Shown piece after piece: positions 12,404 to 23,776 of a DNA stretch of 64,000 nucleotides. Position numbers and translations under genes: made by a program. The DNA lies in assembly GCA_023374045.1 (NCBI GenBank), contig CM041780.1, positions 88,129,627 to 88,193,626 on the forward strand, written 5' to 3'. Each line of letters starts with the position of its first letter. Position 1 is the first letter of the stretch. The DNA is from Limonium bicolor. Lineage: Eukaryota; Streptophyta; Magnoliopsida; Caryophyllales; Plumbaginaceae. Below the pieces are notes generated by a model. It was not told the origin of the DNA and ran no database searches. It worked only from the letters and a program-made list of their open reading frames with translations.

Positions 12404-13178
12404 TGAAAACGTATAATTTGTCACTCACATCTCACAAACGAATAGAACACCGAAGATTATAGTGGTTCAGCCAATAATCCGGCCTACATCCACTTCTAGA
12501 CGATTTCTTTATTCATTTCTTTAGGGTTACAATACTAGAGAGCTTTTCTAGAGGTTTCTCTCTCCTCAGGTTGTGTCCCCCCAAATGAGCTCCTTTATCT
12601 CTATTTATAGACTTTTTCTAGGGTTCCTAGGCTTGCCAACCTGTCATATCTTACCAGACTGTCACTATAAGTATCTTATCCTAACTTCGACATCTTCTGT
12701 CCCTAGCTATCCGACCGGCACAGGCGCCCGGTCACTATCTACTTCTATTTTTTAGTTACTTGACTGGCCGGAGACGACCGGTCACTATCTTGGCTTACTT
12801 TGCAGTTTCAACGACCGGTCACAGGCGATCGGTCGTTTCCTTACACTTGCTTTATACTTTGCGACCAGTCGTGGCCGACCGGTCGCTACAACGCTTTTTT
12901 TTATTCCCTCTTCTTGGTATGGGCTTTCGGTGCTACCTCAGCCTCTTCACACCTTTTACCTGACCATGTTTTCCCCTCTTCAGCGCCCGGTCACTGAATG
13001 CCCGGTCACAGAGCGTGAGATCTAGCTTCCAAAGCAAGGGTCGGACAGTGCCCGGATCTGGTGCCTGGCGCCCAAACTGGAGCCTGAACAGGGTCTTGAA
13101 GAAGCCTAGGGTCTGAGTCGGGGCCTGGGGTCTGGGCCACCTTGGTTCTTCTGTCTCGTCATATTTTTGCCCTCTTCA
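12404..13178 (-). repeat. Element N 5' LTR
   Basis: This 775 bp repeat is the partner of 4058-4829, with the same TG...CA ends and GACCGGTC motifs. The first 50 bases differ at only a few sites, so insertion is moderately recent. Confidence 0.85.
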
Positions 13179-13183
13179 TAGGT

Positions 13184-13996
13184 CTTGGCCTAACTAAGAG
13201 AAATATGTGTGTTAGTTTTTGATTTGCGAGCTAAAATGAGCAAGCTATGGACAAGCAGGTGAAGCACAATGGAGGTTCTCTTACGTGAATGGAGAAGAGA
13301 GGAAGTGAAGAAAACCATGTGAAGAGGAGGAATGAAGAGAGAGAAGAAGAAAGGTAAGCTAATATAAGATATTTGCTTTAATAAAGCAAATAGTACTCTT
13401 TTACTTATCTCTTTTTTCTTCTTATTTGATAAAGTCTATGGTGACTCACCCTTAGAAAACCGGCCCCCTCATTATAACCAAGATATTTATGGTCTTGTTT
13501 GACCAACTAATTGACTTAAGTTGATTAAACTAAACTAGTCACTATTTGGCACTATTCACTAATCAGTGCCATATTTCTGAAATTTTTGATTTGGCCACTG
13601 ATTAGACCTCCTAATGTGATACTAATTAGTACACATGTTGATTAAAGAGTAATGATGGACATTTAGCCACTCAAAACTCAATTCTAGACAATTTCTCTCA
13701 AAAATGTGCTTTAAGACTTCTTAAGCACATTTTGTGTTTTTAACTTGTTTTCAAGCTTGGTGTTCTTTGCTAATTGATTTAAAATGAACATTAGAATATT
13801 ACTAAGGTCTTATCATGATATTTGGGTACTCCCCAAGTCCTCTCCAAGCTTAGAGCACGTTTTTGCCCTGATTGCCCTTAGCACTTTCTGTGTTGTTTCT
13901 TGGTTTAAATTGTCTACCATCTTTCTAAGCTATTTCTAGCCTTACTACATCATAGTTTGATGTTTTGCTTAGCATACTTAGGTTTGGGGTATTTCA
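13184..13996 (-). mobile_element. Element L 5' LTR, 5' portion
   Basis: This continues the LTR interrupted at 4057. It ends GGTTTGGGGTATTTCA at 13996, the minus-strand LTR start TGAAATACCCC also used by G, R1 and R2. The block with ACTATTCACTAATCAGTGCC and GTGCTTTAAGACTTC resembles the corresponding ends of T0 (37270-37630) and R1 (47600-48066). G-family LTR sequence follows, so element L is inserted in G. Confidence 0.75.
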
Positions 13997-14029
13997 AGAG
14001 GAATCAAAGGGGAATATCATTTCTGTGCT

Positions 14030-16230
14030 TCATTCAATTTTATAGCCTTTTCTGAGAAGTGTGAGGTTTCTGTAAATCATGTTCTCGTGAAAATAAAGAC
14101 CTAACGTGTTCTGGGTTTTGTTCTGGGGTTACTGATAACCTGATACTTATAATACGCACCTAACTAAGTCATGCACACCTTGGGAAAACTAGGAATCAGA
14201 TTTAGAGAACAAAGAGGAAGAGGCATCAGTTCCATGTTTCAGTTTTGAAAGTCCTTATTTCAGTAAAGTTGGTTCCTGTAACCTTAGCAATATTTGGTCG
14301 GGTCGGTTCCTAATGCAAAAAGAAACTTTATAACACACTTAATCACATGAGTAAGAGGTGGGAGACTCTGAAATCGAACAGAAAAACAAACAAAGAATGA
14401 TGGAGAAAAACCACCAGTAGTATTTCAGTTTTTATCAGTTTTGGGTTTGTTCCAATAGTTTGGATTGGTCAGGAACATTAATGGTGTGTGTAGGTGGTTT
14501 TGAGTTGGTGTTGAATTCAGTAGGTCAATAACACATTCAACTAGGCAGGCAATCGGCTTGAGGAAAAGTTGAAAACTCAGATGCGTGAACTAATGGAAAC
14601 AACAAGAAATATACATATCAGTTTTCGGTTTGTTTTGCAGGTTTGTGCAAGAAGTTTCAGGAGTATAGCTTTAGTTACTTGGGGATGTTTTAGGAGCTGA
14701 GACTGTATTAAGCTAAGTAACTAATTGACTTGAAAATCTATTCGTGAGCAAGGAACAGAAATAAAAAAAAAGAATATACCAGTCTGAGGTTCATTGTTCG
14801 GTTTCCAGTTTTGTAGTTCCTCTTTGTCTCAGTTTTCTTTTCCTGTTTCTATTTCATATGATCTGGTATAGGAAGATTTGAAGGAGTTTATTGGGTTGCC
14901 TATGAATCTAAACCACCCTAATATACCCCAGTAAGACTATAAGTGTTTTGGGATAAATTAGAAATCAGATTAGTAAACAAAGCAGAGAGGATAGAAGAGG
15001 AATTACAAAGTTTTTCTTTTCTGGTTTTCAATGTTTCATTCTCTTGCTTCTGTATAGATTGTGCCTGTGGTGTTAGAATCTTGCTTAGGGTTGAACTAAC
15101 CAAGGCGATAATGGGAGATAGATAGAGGGCCAGTATGTAAGTCGACATAAGGGAATAGCAGAGAAGTTAACAGAAACTTAATACTTCAGTTGAGGCCTTA
15201 TTTCTGGAAGTTGGTTTCTGTTTCTGTACAGAGGAGTAAGGGAGTATTATTGGAGTAATTTTGGGTTTTAAAATGGAGAGAGAACTGTATTAAAATGCGT
15301 AATTAAGTAACCAAACTAATCGAGGGAAACCATAAGGACAGATCTGTGAACAAACCGAAATAAATCAGAGAAGAGGCATCAGGTTCTTACATTTCAGTTC
15401 TCAGTTTCCTGAAACTGCTGTTTCCTGTATGAGTGAAGTGCAGACAGGTCAAGAGTGTTGGGGTGGTAACAAAGAACTCAAAACCTAACTAAAACACATA
15501 ACTTAAAACTGTAAACACGTAGGGAGAAGCTTGGAAGTCAATTTCATAGCTAACAGATTAAGTTAAAGAAGGGATGCACCAGTATTACCTTCATAAAAGA
15601 TCGATAACAAGTTGCTTCTGTATAACCGAGTTACAGCTGGGAGTAAGAGTTTTGATTGGTCTGTAAATGAGCTTAAAGCCTTGCAAACTTAACTAACTAA
15701 ACATGTCAACACTTTGGGGAAAACTGAAGTCAAAATTCAAGAGCAAAGAAAAGAAATAGGAGTGGTGATATCTGATTTGGGTTTCAGTTTTTATGGGATT
15801 TCTGTTTCTGTTTGACTCATCACAATAACTATTTGGGTGTCTCATCTCATTGGTTTGGTTTAAAAATAAACTCAGATCCTATCTAGTAACTGCATCTAGG
15901 ATAGCAAAACGTTTTTGAGAAGACTAAACATCAGTGGAACCAAAGACAAACAAGAACCAAGAAGAAACATATAAACTGTGGTTTCAGATTTCGATAATAA
16001 GTAGCTTCTGTATAGTGGGTATACAGGGGTATTAAGAGTGTAATGATAGTTAAATGATAGATCCAAAACAGTACTAATACCCCTAACTAGTTGATGAAAC
16101 CGTGTGGGGAAAAGTAAGCCTCAGTTGATACATTAAGGGAGAGGTCAAGTGGGATTAGACGTCAAAATTATGTTGCAGTTTTGTGAATTTTGGACTGCTG
16201 TATAAATGGGTTTTACTGGTATCTTATGGT
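14030..16230 (+). repeat. Degenerate ~200 bp tandem units inside G LTR
   Basis: A loosely conserved unit recurs roughly every 190-220 bp. It runs: TAACTAA, GGGGAAA-type stretch, AAATCAGA...AACAAA, AGAGAAG..ATCAG, TTTCAGTTTT, then CTGTTTCTGTATA and GGTTT. About ten units run across this block. The same texture fills 19600-22080 (inverted), 24440-25500 and 30500-32700. It looks like an old tandem array captured or grown within the LTR. Confidence 0.6.
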
Positions 16231-16470
16231 CTATATTATCGATATGCATGGAATAAAGCATTACCCACCTATTTTAAGGGGGAATACACATTAGACAAGT
16301 TATATCTAGGTTACATAAACTTGTTACATAAATAGCACCTAAAACGCTCTAAACCATTTACTAAGGAAACGGGACTTAGTTAACATGTAACTAAAGATAT
16401 GAATATCCTAGGAGTAAGTTGAGCCTAGGTAATGCTTGTGAAGTTCTAAGAGTTAATGTAAACTAGGCAT

Positions 16471-16626
16471 GTGACAAATTGGTGAAGCACATCCCGGAGT
16501 CCAGAGGTGACTTCCGCTTTCTCGACCCTGGGTGTCGGGAATGGGGGAGTGACAAATTGGTGAAGCTTATCCTGGAGTCTAGAGATGACTCCGCTTTCTC
16601 GACCCTAGGTGTCGGGAATGGGGGAC
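16471..16626 (+). repeat. 78 bp tandem repeat, two copies (G LTR A)
   Basis: GTGACAAATTGGTGAAG starts units at 16471 and 16549. Each unit carries GAGTCTAGAG..GACTTCCGC..TCTCGACCC and GTGTCGGGAATGGGGGA. It is matched by two copies at 32989-33144 and about three inverted copies at 18420-18645. Open frames here on both strands arise from the repeat and are not evidence of coding. Confidence 0.85.
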
Positions 16627-16639
16627 TAGCTATGGAGGA

Positions 16640-16935
16640 GATGTCCTCCAACGTGCGGTGATAAAAGAATTCCTAAACAATCCTTAGAGAAACAAGGAAC
16701 GATTAGCACCTACATAATGATGTCTCGGGATCTAATCTATATCCCCTGACTCGGTGCCAGGGAATAAAGGAAAACTTGTGTAATGAGACCAAGCAAACAA
16801 GAGAAAGTCACAAATGTGATCCTTCAAGAAACAAGGTATGAATAGCACCTAAATAGCAAAGTCCCGGGATCTAACCTATATCCCCTGACTCGGTGCAAGA
16901 GAAGAAAGGAAACATATGTAATGAGAACAAGAAAA
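16640..16935 (+). repeat. ~139 bp tandem duplication with CCCTGACTCGGTGC
   Basis: GCACCTA...CGGGATCTAA.CTATATCCCCTGACTCGGTGC occurs at 16706 and again at 16845. The pair also occurs at 25580-25800, 33210-33420 and inverted at 18150-18340. Each unit starts with AAACAAGG, and the second reads ACAAGGTATG, a good splice-donor match. Confidence 0.75.
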
Positions 16936-17337
16936 CAATACGCAATCTCTTGAATGATCCTATAGCGAGGATCGACGGTATAATGTACCTACGCACATGT
17001 CCTATAATTACCTGACTGTTGTTGCTACACTAGCAGCTTATTGTGCTGGACTGCGTGTTTGACATTGTTATGCTACTGGCAAGTTGTGCTTGGTTGCTTA
17101 TTGATATTGCTGTGCTACTTGCAAGATGTGCTTGGTTGCTTGCTGATATTGCTATGCTACCGATGAGTGTGTATGATATCATGATGTACTGATGTGTGCT
17201 TTACTGCTTTATCATAGCATGTAAAATTGACTTAATAATATTCGACCAATTAGTCGTGTGGCCCGGTAACATACGGGCTTCACACGTTCATACTCAGCGT
17301 AGTTTGCTGAGTCCTTTACACCCAATTTTTTTTTCAG
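16836..17337 (+). other. Candidate LTR intron (G LTR A)
   Basis: A donor-like ACAAG|GTATGAAT at 16836 and a strong acceptor, CCCAATTTTTTTTTTCAG|GT, ending at 17337 bound 502 bp. The same pair occurs in copy C (donor near 25732) and copy B (33354-33846). If transcription starts upstream in the LTR, the 5' leader would be spliced. Donor choice is a guess, and the acceptor is better supported because it recurs in other families. Confidence 0.4.
17243..17311 (+). promoter_or_regulatory. Conserved LTR hairpin cluster (G LTR A)
   Basis: Three stems in order: CGAC-CAATTA-GTCG (17243-17256), GCCCG-GTAACATA-CGGGC (17261-17278) and CTCAGC-GTAGTTT-GCTGAG (17293-17311), then the pyrimidine/CAG acceptor. 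Counterparts with different bases but the same order occur in elements L, R1 and R2. Confidence 0.6.
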
Positions 17338-17718
17338 GTCTTGTGCCAGACGATAACGGAGAGTAGGCAAGGGTGACTACCATAGGGGTAGTCCACATGG
17401 CAAGACTTTTAGTAGTATGCTTTTAATGTATGGGTTGTACTTTCGGTTTATGTTGTTGGATTAAGAACTTATGTTGTAGACTCTCGGTACTTGGTTCGTA
17501 ATTCCTGTTCGTACTTGGATTTGGTTAAGGTTTAGATTCCAGTCATTCAGACCGTAACTTGGAGTTGGTATTGTGGTCTGTCAACCACATGGGTGGTTGG
17601 CATCTGTGACACCCGGATGAAGTTGGAAACCGCTGCGTAGACATCTTGTATTACCGTTAGGCGCGTCGTTTAATTATTGATTGTTATTCGGGGGTGTTTC
17701 TTTATTCCAATGCCCATG

Positions 17719-18104
17719 TCGCGTGCGCTGGGAAAATAAAAACACTGAAATGAGGCACATCTGCCCAAGTCCTCGAGCAGCAGAACAACCCAAGCACCCA
17801 AGCATTTCCCTTCCTCTACCTAGATTCGAACAGCACCAGACATATATACACTCATCTTGAATGACAAACTCCACTTTTTCATTCTGTTTAATATCGCATG
17901 CTCTGGGAAAGGAAAAGAAAATGAGGCACAAGCCAAACCTTCAAACAGCACCAGTTTTACTCCTTTTGATTTCGGGCACAAAATTCTTCAATCTCAGTTC
18001 CTTCTCCTTGTTCACTGTGAAACAACAAAAAAAAATGAGAGAAGACAGTCTCGGCCATAGAGCAGTAAAACAGGAAGGAAAGAAAAAAAAAGACAGCAAT
18101 AATT
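17719..18104. other. Unassigned sequence left of inverted LTR
   Basis: About 390 bp not matching the G LTRs. It has an imperfect internal duplication: GCGTGCGCTGGGAAAATAAA..ATGAGGCAC near 17722 and GCATGCTCTGGGAAAGGAAA..ATGAGGCAC near 17897, both followed by AACAGCACCAG. Overlapping frames of 85 and 121 codons lie on opposite strands, with no recognisable motif. Confidence 0.4.
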
Positions 18105-18419
18105 ACGTATTGTTTTCTTGTTCTCATTACACATGTTTTTCCTTCCTTCTCTTGCACCGAGTCAGGGGATATAGGTTAGATCCCGAGACCTTGTTAAGTA
18201 GGTGCTATTCATTCCTTGTTTCTTAAAAGATCACATTCGTGATTATTTCTTATTTGCTTGGTCTCATTACACATGTTTTCCTTTATTCTCTGGCACCGAG
18301 TCAGGGGATATAGATTAGATCCCGAGACTTTATTACGTAGGTGCTAATCATTCCTTGTCTCTTCAAGGGTTACTTGTGAATTCTTTTATCACCGTACGTT
18401 GGAGGACGTCTCCTCCATA

Positions 18420-18645
18420 GCTAGTCCCCCATTCCCGACACCCAGGGTCGAGAAAGCGGAGTCACCTCTAGACTCCAGGATAAGCTTTACCAATTTGTCA
18501 CTCCCCCATTCCCGACACCCAAGGTCGAGGAAGCGGAAGTCACCTCTGGACTCCGGGATGTGCTTCACCAACTTGTCACTCCCCCATTCCCGACACCCAG
18601 GGTCGAGGAAGCGGAAGTCACCTCTGGACTCCGGGATGTGCTGAG
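18420..18645 (-). repeat. 78 bp tandem repeat, about three copies (inverted LTR D)
   Basis: Units begin near 18423, 18500 and 18578 with CCCCCATTCCCGACACCC. They are the reverse complement of the two-copy repeat in LTRs A and B, so copy number has changed between family members. Confidence 0.85.
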
Positions 18646-18817
18646 AAAGTGGGGTCACCCAGGGATCCCCAAAATATATTCCACCATAGACGGTCGAAGG
18701 ATCTGATGCAGATACCAACTCCCGATCATCCATACCGCACGGCCCGAGCTGTTGTCTTCCCGGGTTGTTCTCATGTCTCACAGTTGGTACTTTTTGTTTC
18801 ATTATCGTTATAATCTC

Positions 18818-18973
18818 GACACCATAGTGGGTGTCATTAGCGGTCCTCTAAATTTAGAGAGGATTTGTCTCTTCGTATAGTTCTTTTGTTTTGTCTACGT
18901 GTTTCGTCATGTCCCACCAAAGGAGACTTGCTCTTCATTAACATTAATGAATAGACACCATAGTGGGTGTCAT
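18818..18973. repeat. Duplicated GACACC/GGTGTC hairpin block
   Basis: GACACCATAGTGGGTGTCAT occurs at 18818 and 18954. Both copies are followed by a GTCCTC..TTTAGAGAGGA block, giving a period of about 136 bp. The 6 bp stem with a short loop is identical in both. Confidence 0.7.
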
Positions 18974-21900
18974 GGTAGTCCTCAATGGTTTAGAGAGGAG
19001 TTCCCCTCATAGAGTTTTCTCGGCCTTCATAATTCGTAGTAGTTCGTCTCAAGTTCCATAAACGAGAAAGGGACTAAACTACTATGTGCGCGCAAATAAC
19101 ATACAACAATGATATAGCAATCATACAACATAATAAGAAAGCAATCCAGTTTCATGCTTTAATCTTATAGTCTTTTCACACATAGCACACAGCACACAAG
19201 CCGTGTAACGCGGCAACATGCGAACCACACATGTCCATACCTGGATCAGAAGCAAGTAGTCTCTCACACGGAGTCGTGGTCGAAGTTCGCTACGGCCCTA
19301 GCGTTAATTACAAACAATACGTCAGTTTATGATTTCATGTGACGACACTTTTCTAGTTTATCTCATTTATACCGGGTGTTATTCCCTAGGATGTATTTCT
19401 CCCTTATATCAATAGATTAGCCATATGTTAAATCCATTATCACCGAAATAGATTCTTTAAAATACTCCTAAAGCTCATCTATAAAGAAGCCTCCAAGTTT
19501 ATGAAACTGCAACACAATTTCGGTGTTTAACCCCACTTAAACTCTCCTTTGAGGTATCTACTGATGTGTAATTCCCTCACAAAATTTACCATCCTAGTTA
19601 CATTTGTCAGTTGTGTTTCAGGATCGTTATCAAACTAGTCTCACACTCTTAATACCCCTGTATACCAGTTATACAGAAACTACTTATTATTGAAAATCTG
19701 AAACCACAGTGTATATATTTCTCCTTGCTTCTTGTGTTTAGTTAGCTCAACTGATGTTTTAATCTTCACAAAACGTTTCGCTAGTCTAGCTGCAGTTATT
19801 AGCTGTGGTTTGGGTTTACTTTTAAAAACAACACCCCACTCTTAGCACCTTGGAAAGCTACCTATACTGAAGCACACATTTAGAAAAGAAAACTGAAGAG
19901 CACTATTTTTTGTATCTCCTCTTTAGCCTCTCTGTTTAGTTCCTAAACAGTCTCCCCACCTGTCCCAAGGTACTCATATGCTTAGTTAAATGTTTTATCT
20001 GGTTTCAGCTTTAAAAGAGGTCCATAACAACAGGAGCAACCCACTGAAAACTCCCACACAGAAACTTGAATATTGTAGAACTGGAATTATGAAACTGCTA
20101 ACCTCTTTTGATTTAGGTTACCAATCTGTCTTCAAAACTTCTCCCTAAATACTCATAGGCTGAACTTAAATATGTTAGTAATGTTTTAGGATTATTAACA
20201 TCCCAATGCAACCATTTATAAGTTCTCTGTAACTTAATTATCAGAACCCACGATTTCAGGAAAAATGAAAATCTGAAATGCAACGTCTGATGTCTTCAAT
20301 TCTATCTCTTTTCTTAGTCCACTCATATGACTTTCAATTCTTTCCCGAATTGCTTACACACCTAGTTATGTGTTTTATCAGGGTTTTAACTTCAAAACAG
20401 ATCCTCAACAGCCTAAGCACCTCCCTGAAAACTCTTTATACCAAAACCAGAAAACTGATGTTGATAACTTCTCTTCCATTTCTTTTTCTCTGTTTGTTCA
20501 ACAACCGGATTTCTCTTCTCCCCCCACACATCCAGCTACTTAGTTAACGTCTTAACACCGTTTTAACTCTCAACCACGCAAGGCAACAAAGACTAGGTCC
20601 CTTGAAAGGTGATTATACAGACCTGAGAAGGAAACTGTAAGGCTGGGAAAAAAACTGGTACTGATGCGTTCCTCCTTTTGTTTGTTTCATTTCTGTTCTT
20701 TAATTTAAATTTCCAATTTCCCAAAGTTGTTTACCTCTAGATCGTCTAATTACCTAGTCTAGTGTTTTAGTCCAGGTCTTTACCTCGTAGCAGACCCCAA
20801 AACAATGCTGATATTCCCCACTGAAACATATCTATACCGACACCAGAAATTCAGAACTAAAATTCACTCTTGACTTCCTCTACTTCTTTCTCCTCTTTTA
20901 TCCTTCTTGCTGTCCATTAACCTTACTTCCAGTTTTACCCCAAGGTGCTTATAGTTTACTTGAGTGCTTTAGGAGGTATCTAAACCCAAAACAAAACCCA
21001 AAACAACATTGGTAAAGCTACTGGAGCATCCAGATACTAACTGGGAAGAAACAGAAATATAAACTGCTATCCTCTCTCTTTTTTTTTCTGTTTGTTCATA
21101 ATCTGATTTCTATTTTCCTCAATTGGTTTAACTGCTTAGATAAGGTATTAATACCGTTTTAACTATAAAATAGACCCAAGACAAATCTGCTACACTACTG
21201 AAATTTCGTTATCCTAAAACTGTATTATTGCAGAAATCAGAAACTGGTTTCCCTCCTCCTATGCTGTAGTTTGTTCACGAATCTGTTTTCCAATCTTTCC
21301 TAACTTGTTTAGCTCCAGTAGATTAGGGTGTGGCAGTTTTTTTTTTAACAGTACTAACAGACCTCAAAGTGGCCTAAACACCAACTAGACAGAAACCTCG
21401 ATCCAAACAGAAACTGGAGTCACACTCTCTGTATACTTCTTCTCCCTTGCATTTACACTGATTCATATCCTTCCCAAAGTGTGTACAACTTAGTTAAACA
21501 TTCTTAGTATCATTTTAAACTTCAAACAGACCCAAAACAGCATAATTAAAGTTATAAAACTTACCTATACTGAAACAACCGATTCCGGGGACTGAAAACT
21601 GAAATCTAAATTTCTGCACTAATCTGTTTTTTTTTTCTTCTTTTCTTCTTAACATTACCCACGAGCCTATCAACTTAGTTAAAGGTTTTGGCATTGTATT
21701 AAGCTTATTACTAACCCAATACTGTGTCTATATCACTTCTGGAAAAATTGTTATACAGAAACACAACGTTCCGGAATCTGAAACCGTTAACGGATTTGAA
21801 CATGACAGAAGTTTTTTTTTTGTTGTTGTCTTTCTGTTTAGTACTTAATCTGTTCCTCAACCTGGTTTATAGTTTCCTCAACTTATCTACACATTGGCTT

Positions 21901-22080
21901 ATGAGTGAGCAAGGTTTTGGCTTTATTTTCCGGCCCATAAAATTTTTATAACGCCTCTGAGGAGTTGTTATACAAAGAGGCCAAAGTTTGCAGAAACTGA
22001 AATCTGAACTGCTATATTCTCCTCTATTGTTTTCTATTTCTCTTTTAACTTCACTCACTGCTCACAGGCAGATGTCTACT

Positions 22081-23150
22081 TAGTGTCGTGCTTGATATAG
22101 AACCATCTCATTCTTGAGTCTCAGACACGCTAGGTGACAGTGGAAGGATTTACATCTTAGAACAGAACACCTCGTTACAGAATAAAAGAAAACTTACTAA
22201 CTGAAACTTGCCAGGTTTGTTTTATTTCCTGAATCATGGAATTAATTTAAAAGATAGCTCACCACTTGATATCTTAGCTGTTTCCCTTGTTGAACTTTGG
22301 CACACTACGGGGTTTCCAGCTCCTGAGACACTCGACAACAACTGAGGAAGAGTTACTAGCAGTTAGTCTTGACAAACCAGATGAATAATAACTGAAGTAA
22401 AGAAGAGTTTGTTTCAGAAGCTCCACCTTCTGGTTGAGTTTCAAGGAGAACCTCGCAGCATTTACTCAGGGAAACCTTTGGACAAAACCTAGGGAAATGC
22501 ATGAGAGAGTCATGCATGAAAGGAACAAGAAAAGAATGGGTTGAGAAAATCTTCAACTGTCCCATCAACAGAAGAGTGGAATGACAGACTATGAAGCATG
22601 TTGCGATTTACCTGAAGCTGATGTTTATCAGTTTTTTTTTAATGCACATGCAGCAGCTTGCAAAGATGCTTGGCTATTCTGCAAGAATCACGCCTTGGAT
22701 CAGGAAAGAAAGAGGTCAGGCAAGGAAAGAAACAGAAAGACAGTCTGGATCATTTGGTTTACCTTCATGCGTGAGGAAGGTAACAGAGGGGAGAAGAAGG
22801 TCTTTGAGCAGGTGTTTACCGTGGCATGAGAATGTGAGTAAAAGAAACTGGAGCAAGGTTTTTAATCAACGTCAGAGGCAAGTGTAGGTTGATAGTGGAA
22901 TAGATTCCCGGTGGAACATTTGGTGAAAGTTTGAAAAAGTATGCCCTCTGATGCGAGGAGGTCTGGGATTACTTTTCTCTGTAATCAAGAATGTCCCACT
23001 AGTGCTTCAGGTCATCAGACATAGTCGCGGGAGGATAAAAGGTTGGTCTGGGTTTCCGGTTGTTGTCTTGGCTCGGGTGAGTCTACAACAAGGAGCGCTG
23101 TTCTTCAACTTACAAGGGAGTGGTGGCACTGAATTTTAAGAGAATAATAT
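22081..23150. other. Unassigned sequence right of inverted LTR
   Basis: About 1.07 kb before the right inverted repeat. It holds two overlapping frames (22581-22829 and 22591-22887, 82 and 98 codons) and a minus frame of 70 codons, none recognised. I see no tandem repeat or LTR edge. It could be residual LTR sequence, transposon body or a host fragment. Confidence 0.3.
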
Positions 23151-23212
23151 CATGGGCATTGGAATAAAGAAACGTCACTGTCACCTGAGGACTTGATAAG
23201 GTATTAATACCG

Positions 23213-23707
23213 TAGTTGCGCTCTGATAACTGGAACAGAGGAGTACCGAGTATAGGAAAACCTAAATTTGAGAAATGGGGTTACAGGTTAGTTTGTGAGG
23301 CTCGTTAGTTAGGGTCCATTTCAATCCGTAGGAAACCGCTGGAGAGGTAGAAAGCCTCCTTACACTCGGGAAAACCCGATCTGGCGTTTACACAATGGCA
23401 TATAATCAATCCGGTAAGGAAAACAAGGTACCCCTATCTTTTCATCGATGTTCGGCTTAGTGTAGGGTACGGGGGCGTACCCCTCTTTTATGGGGGGTAA
23501 GCGCGTTTTGTTTTGTATGTGTGTTGATTTATTATGATGTATTCCTACAACCACTCGTGGTTGGTTGGTAGGTTTGTGTGTTTGGATTGTGTGTGAAAAT
23601 GTTGTGTACGCTATGGATGAATGAATGTCGTGTGCCTTGGTTTGCACTTTAGCATGTTATACACATTGCTAGCTTCTTGGTCTACTATGAGAACTTGTGT
23701 GAAGCCA
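23213..23707 (+). mobile_element. G-family internal domain remnant without gag
   Basis: From 23213 the sequence follows the G internal domain just after the PBS (GTAGTTGCGCTCTGAT..ACTGGAACAGAGGAGTACC, compare 26604-26640). It then holds a leader hairpin near 23366-23383 and jumps directly to the 3' non-coding part seen at 27930-28260 (CATCGATGTTCGGCTTAGTG onward). The whole gag is missing. It stops at GAACTTGTGTGAAGCCAC, short of the polypurine tract. Confidence 0.75.
23465..23501 (+). promoter_or_regulatory. Internal hairpin + polypurine module (gag-less G copy)
   Basis: GGGTACG-GGGG-CGTACCC (23465-23482) is followed by TCTTTTATGGGGGGTAAG. One A-to-T change breaks the AAGGGGGG run compared with 27970-27989. 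Confidence 0.6.
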
Positions 23708-23708
23708 C

Positions 23709-23776
23709 ATACAGACCACAATACCAACTCCAAGTTACGGTCTGAATGACTGGAATTAAACCATAACCAAATCCAA
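23709..23776 (-). mobile_element. Short inverted fragment of G LTR 3' region
   Basis: This is the reverse complement of sequence near 17515-17583 (bracketing ACTCCAAGTTACGGTCTG), joined directly to the truncated internal domain. It marks a second inversion breakpoint in this cluster. Confidence 0.7.

Larger units (their letters stand above)
4058..13178 (-). mobile_element. Element N: complete non-coding LTR retrotransposon (9.1 kb, minus)
   Basis: Two direct repeats of about 0.77 kb (4058-4829 and 12404-13178), each starting TGAAAACG and ending CTCTTCA on the plus strand, bound 7.6 kb of internal DNA and are flanked by TAGGT. The PBS-like sequence beside the right LTR (12386-12403) makes the element minus-strand. 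No frame encodes gag, protease, reverse transcriptase, RNase H or integrase motifs, so it is non-autonomous or carries foreign DNA. The PBS differs from the tRNA-Met type used by the surrounding elements, so it belongs to another lineage. Confidence 0.85.
13997..17698 (+). mobile_element. G-family LTR copy A (3' part)
   Basis: This is nearly collinear with 30504-34205 of the complete G 3' LTR. It starts mid-LTR because element L is inserted there, and stops at GGGGGTGTT, three bases short of the expected end. It contains degenerate ~200 bp units, the 78 bp repeat, the ~139 bp repeat and the hairpin/AG|GT module. Short homopolymer-type indels against copy B are frequent in the first kilobase. 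No coding. Confidence 0.8.
18105..22080 (-). mobile_element. Inverted G-type LTR copy D (partial)
   Basis: Read on the minus strand this matches G LTR copies. The CCCTGACTCGGTGC pair (18150-18340) and about three 78 bp units (18420-18645) are reversed. The segment near 19640-19740 is the reverse complement of 15950-16040. The block 18655-19590 is absent from copies A and B. Part of it (about 19090-19230) resembles element L's LTR near 1500-1640 (GCATGCTTTA..GCACACAAGCCG), so D may be a different subfamily or a chimera. Confidence 0.65.
17696..23173. mobile_element. 5.5 kb segment with perfect 23 bp terminal inverted repeats
   Basis: Bases 17696-17718 (beginning GTTTCTTTATTCCAATG) are exactly the reverse complement of 23151-23173. 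The segment replaces the last LTR bases and PBS of G copy A; G internal sequence resumes at about 23213. It contains an inverted G-type LTR. No clear target duplication and no transposase were seen, so this is either an unusual DNA transposon or a palindrome-forming rearrangement. Confidence 0.5.

Noticed and set aside
18389..18802. 137-codon minus frame with repeated HIPESRGDFRFLD
   Set aside because: It is the 78 bp LTR repeat read through. Two-unit copies in other LTRs give shorter versions, and the opposite strand is equally open.
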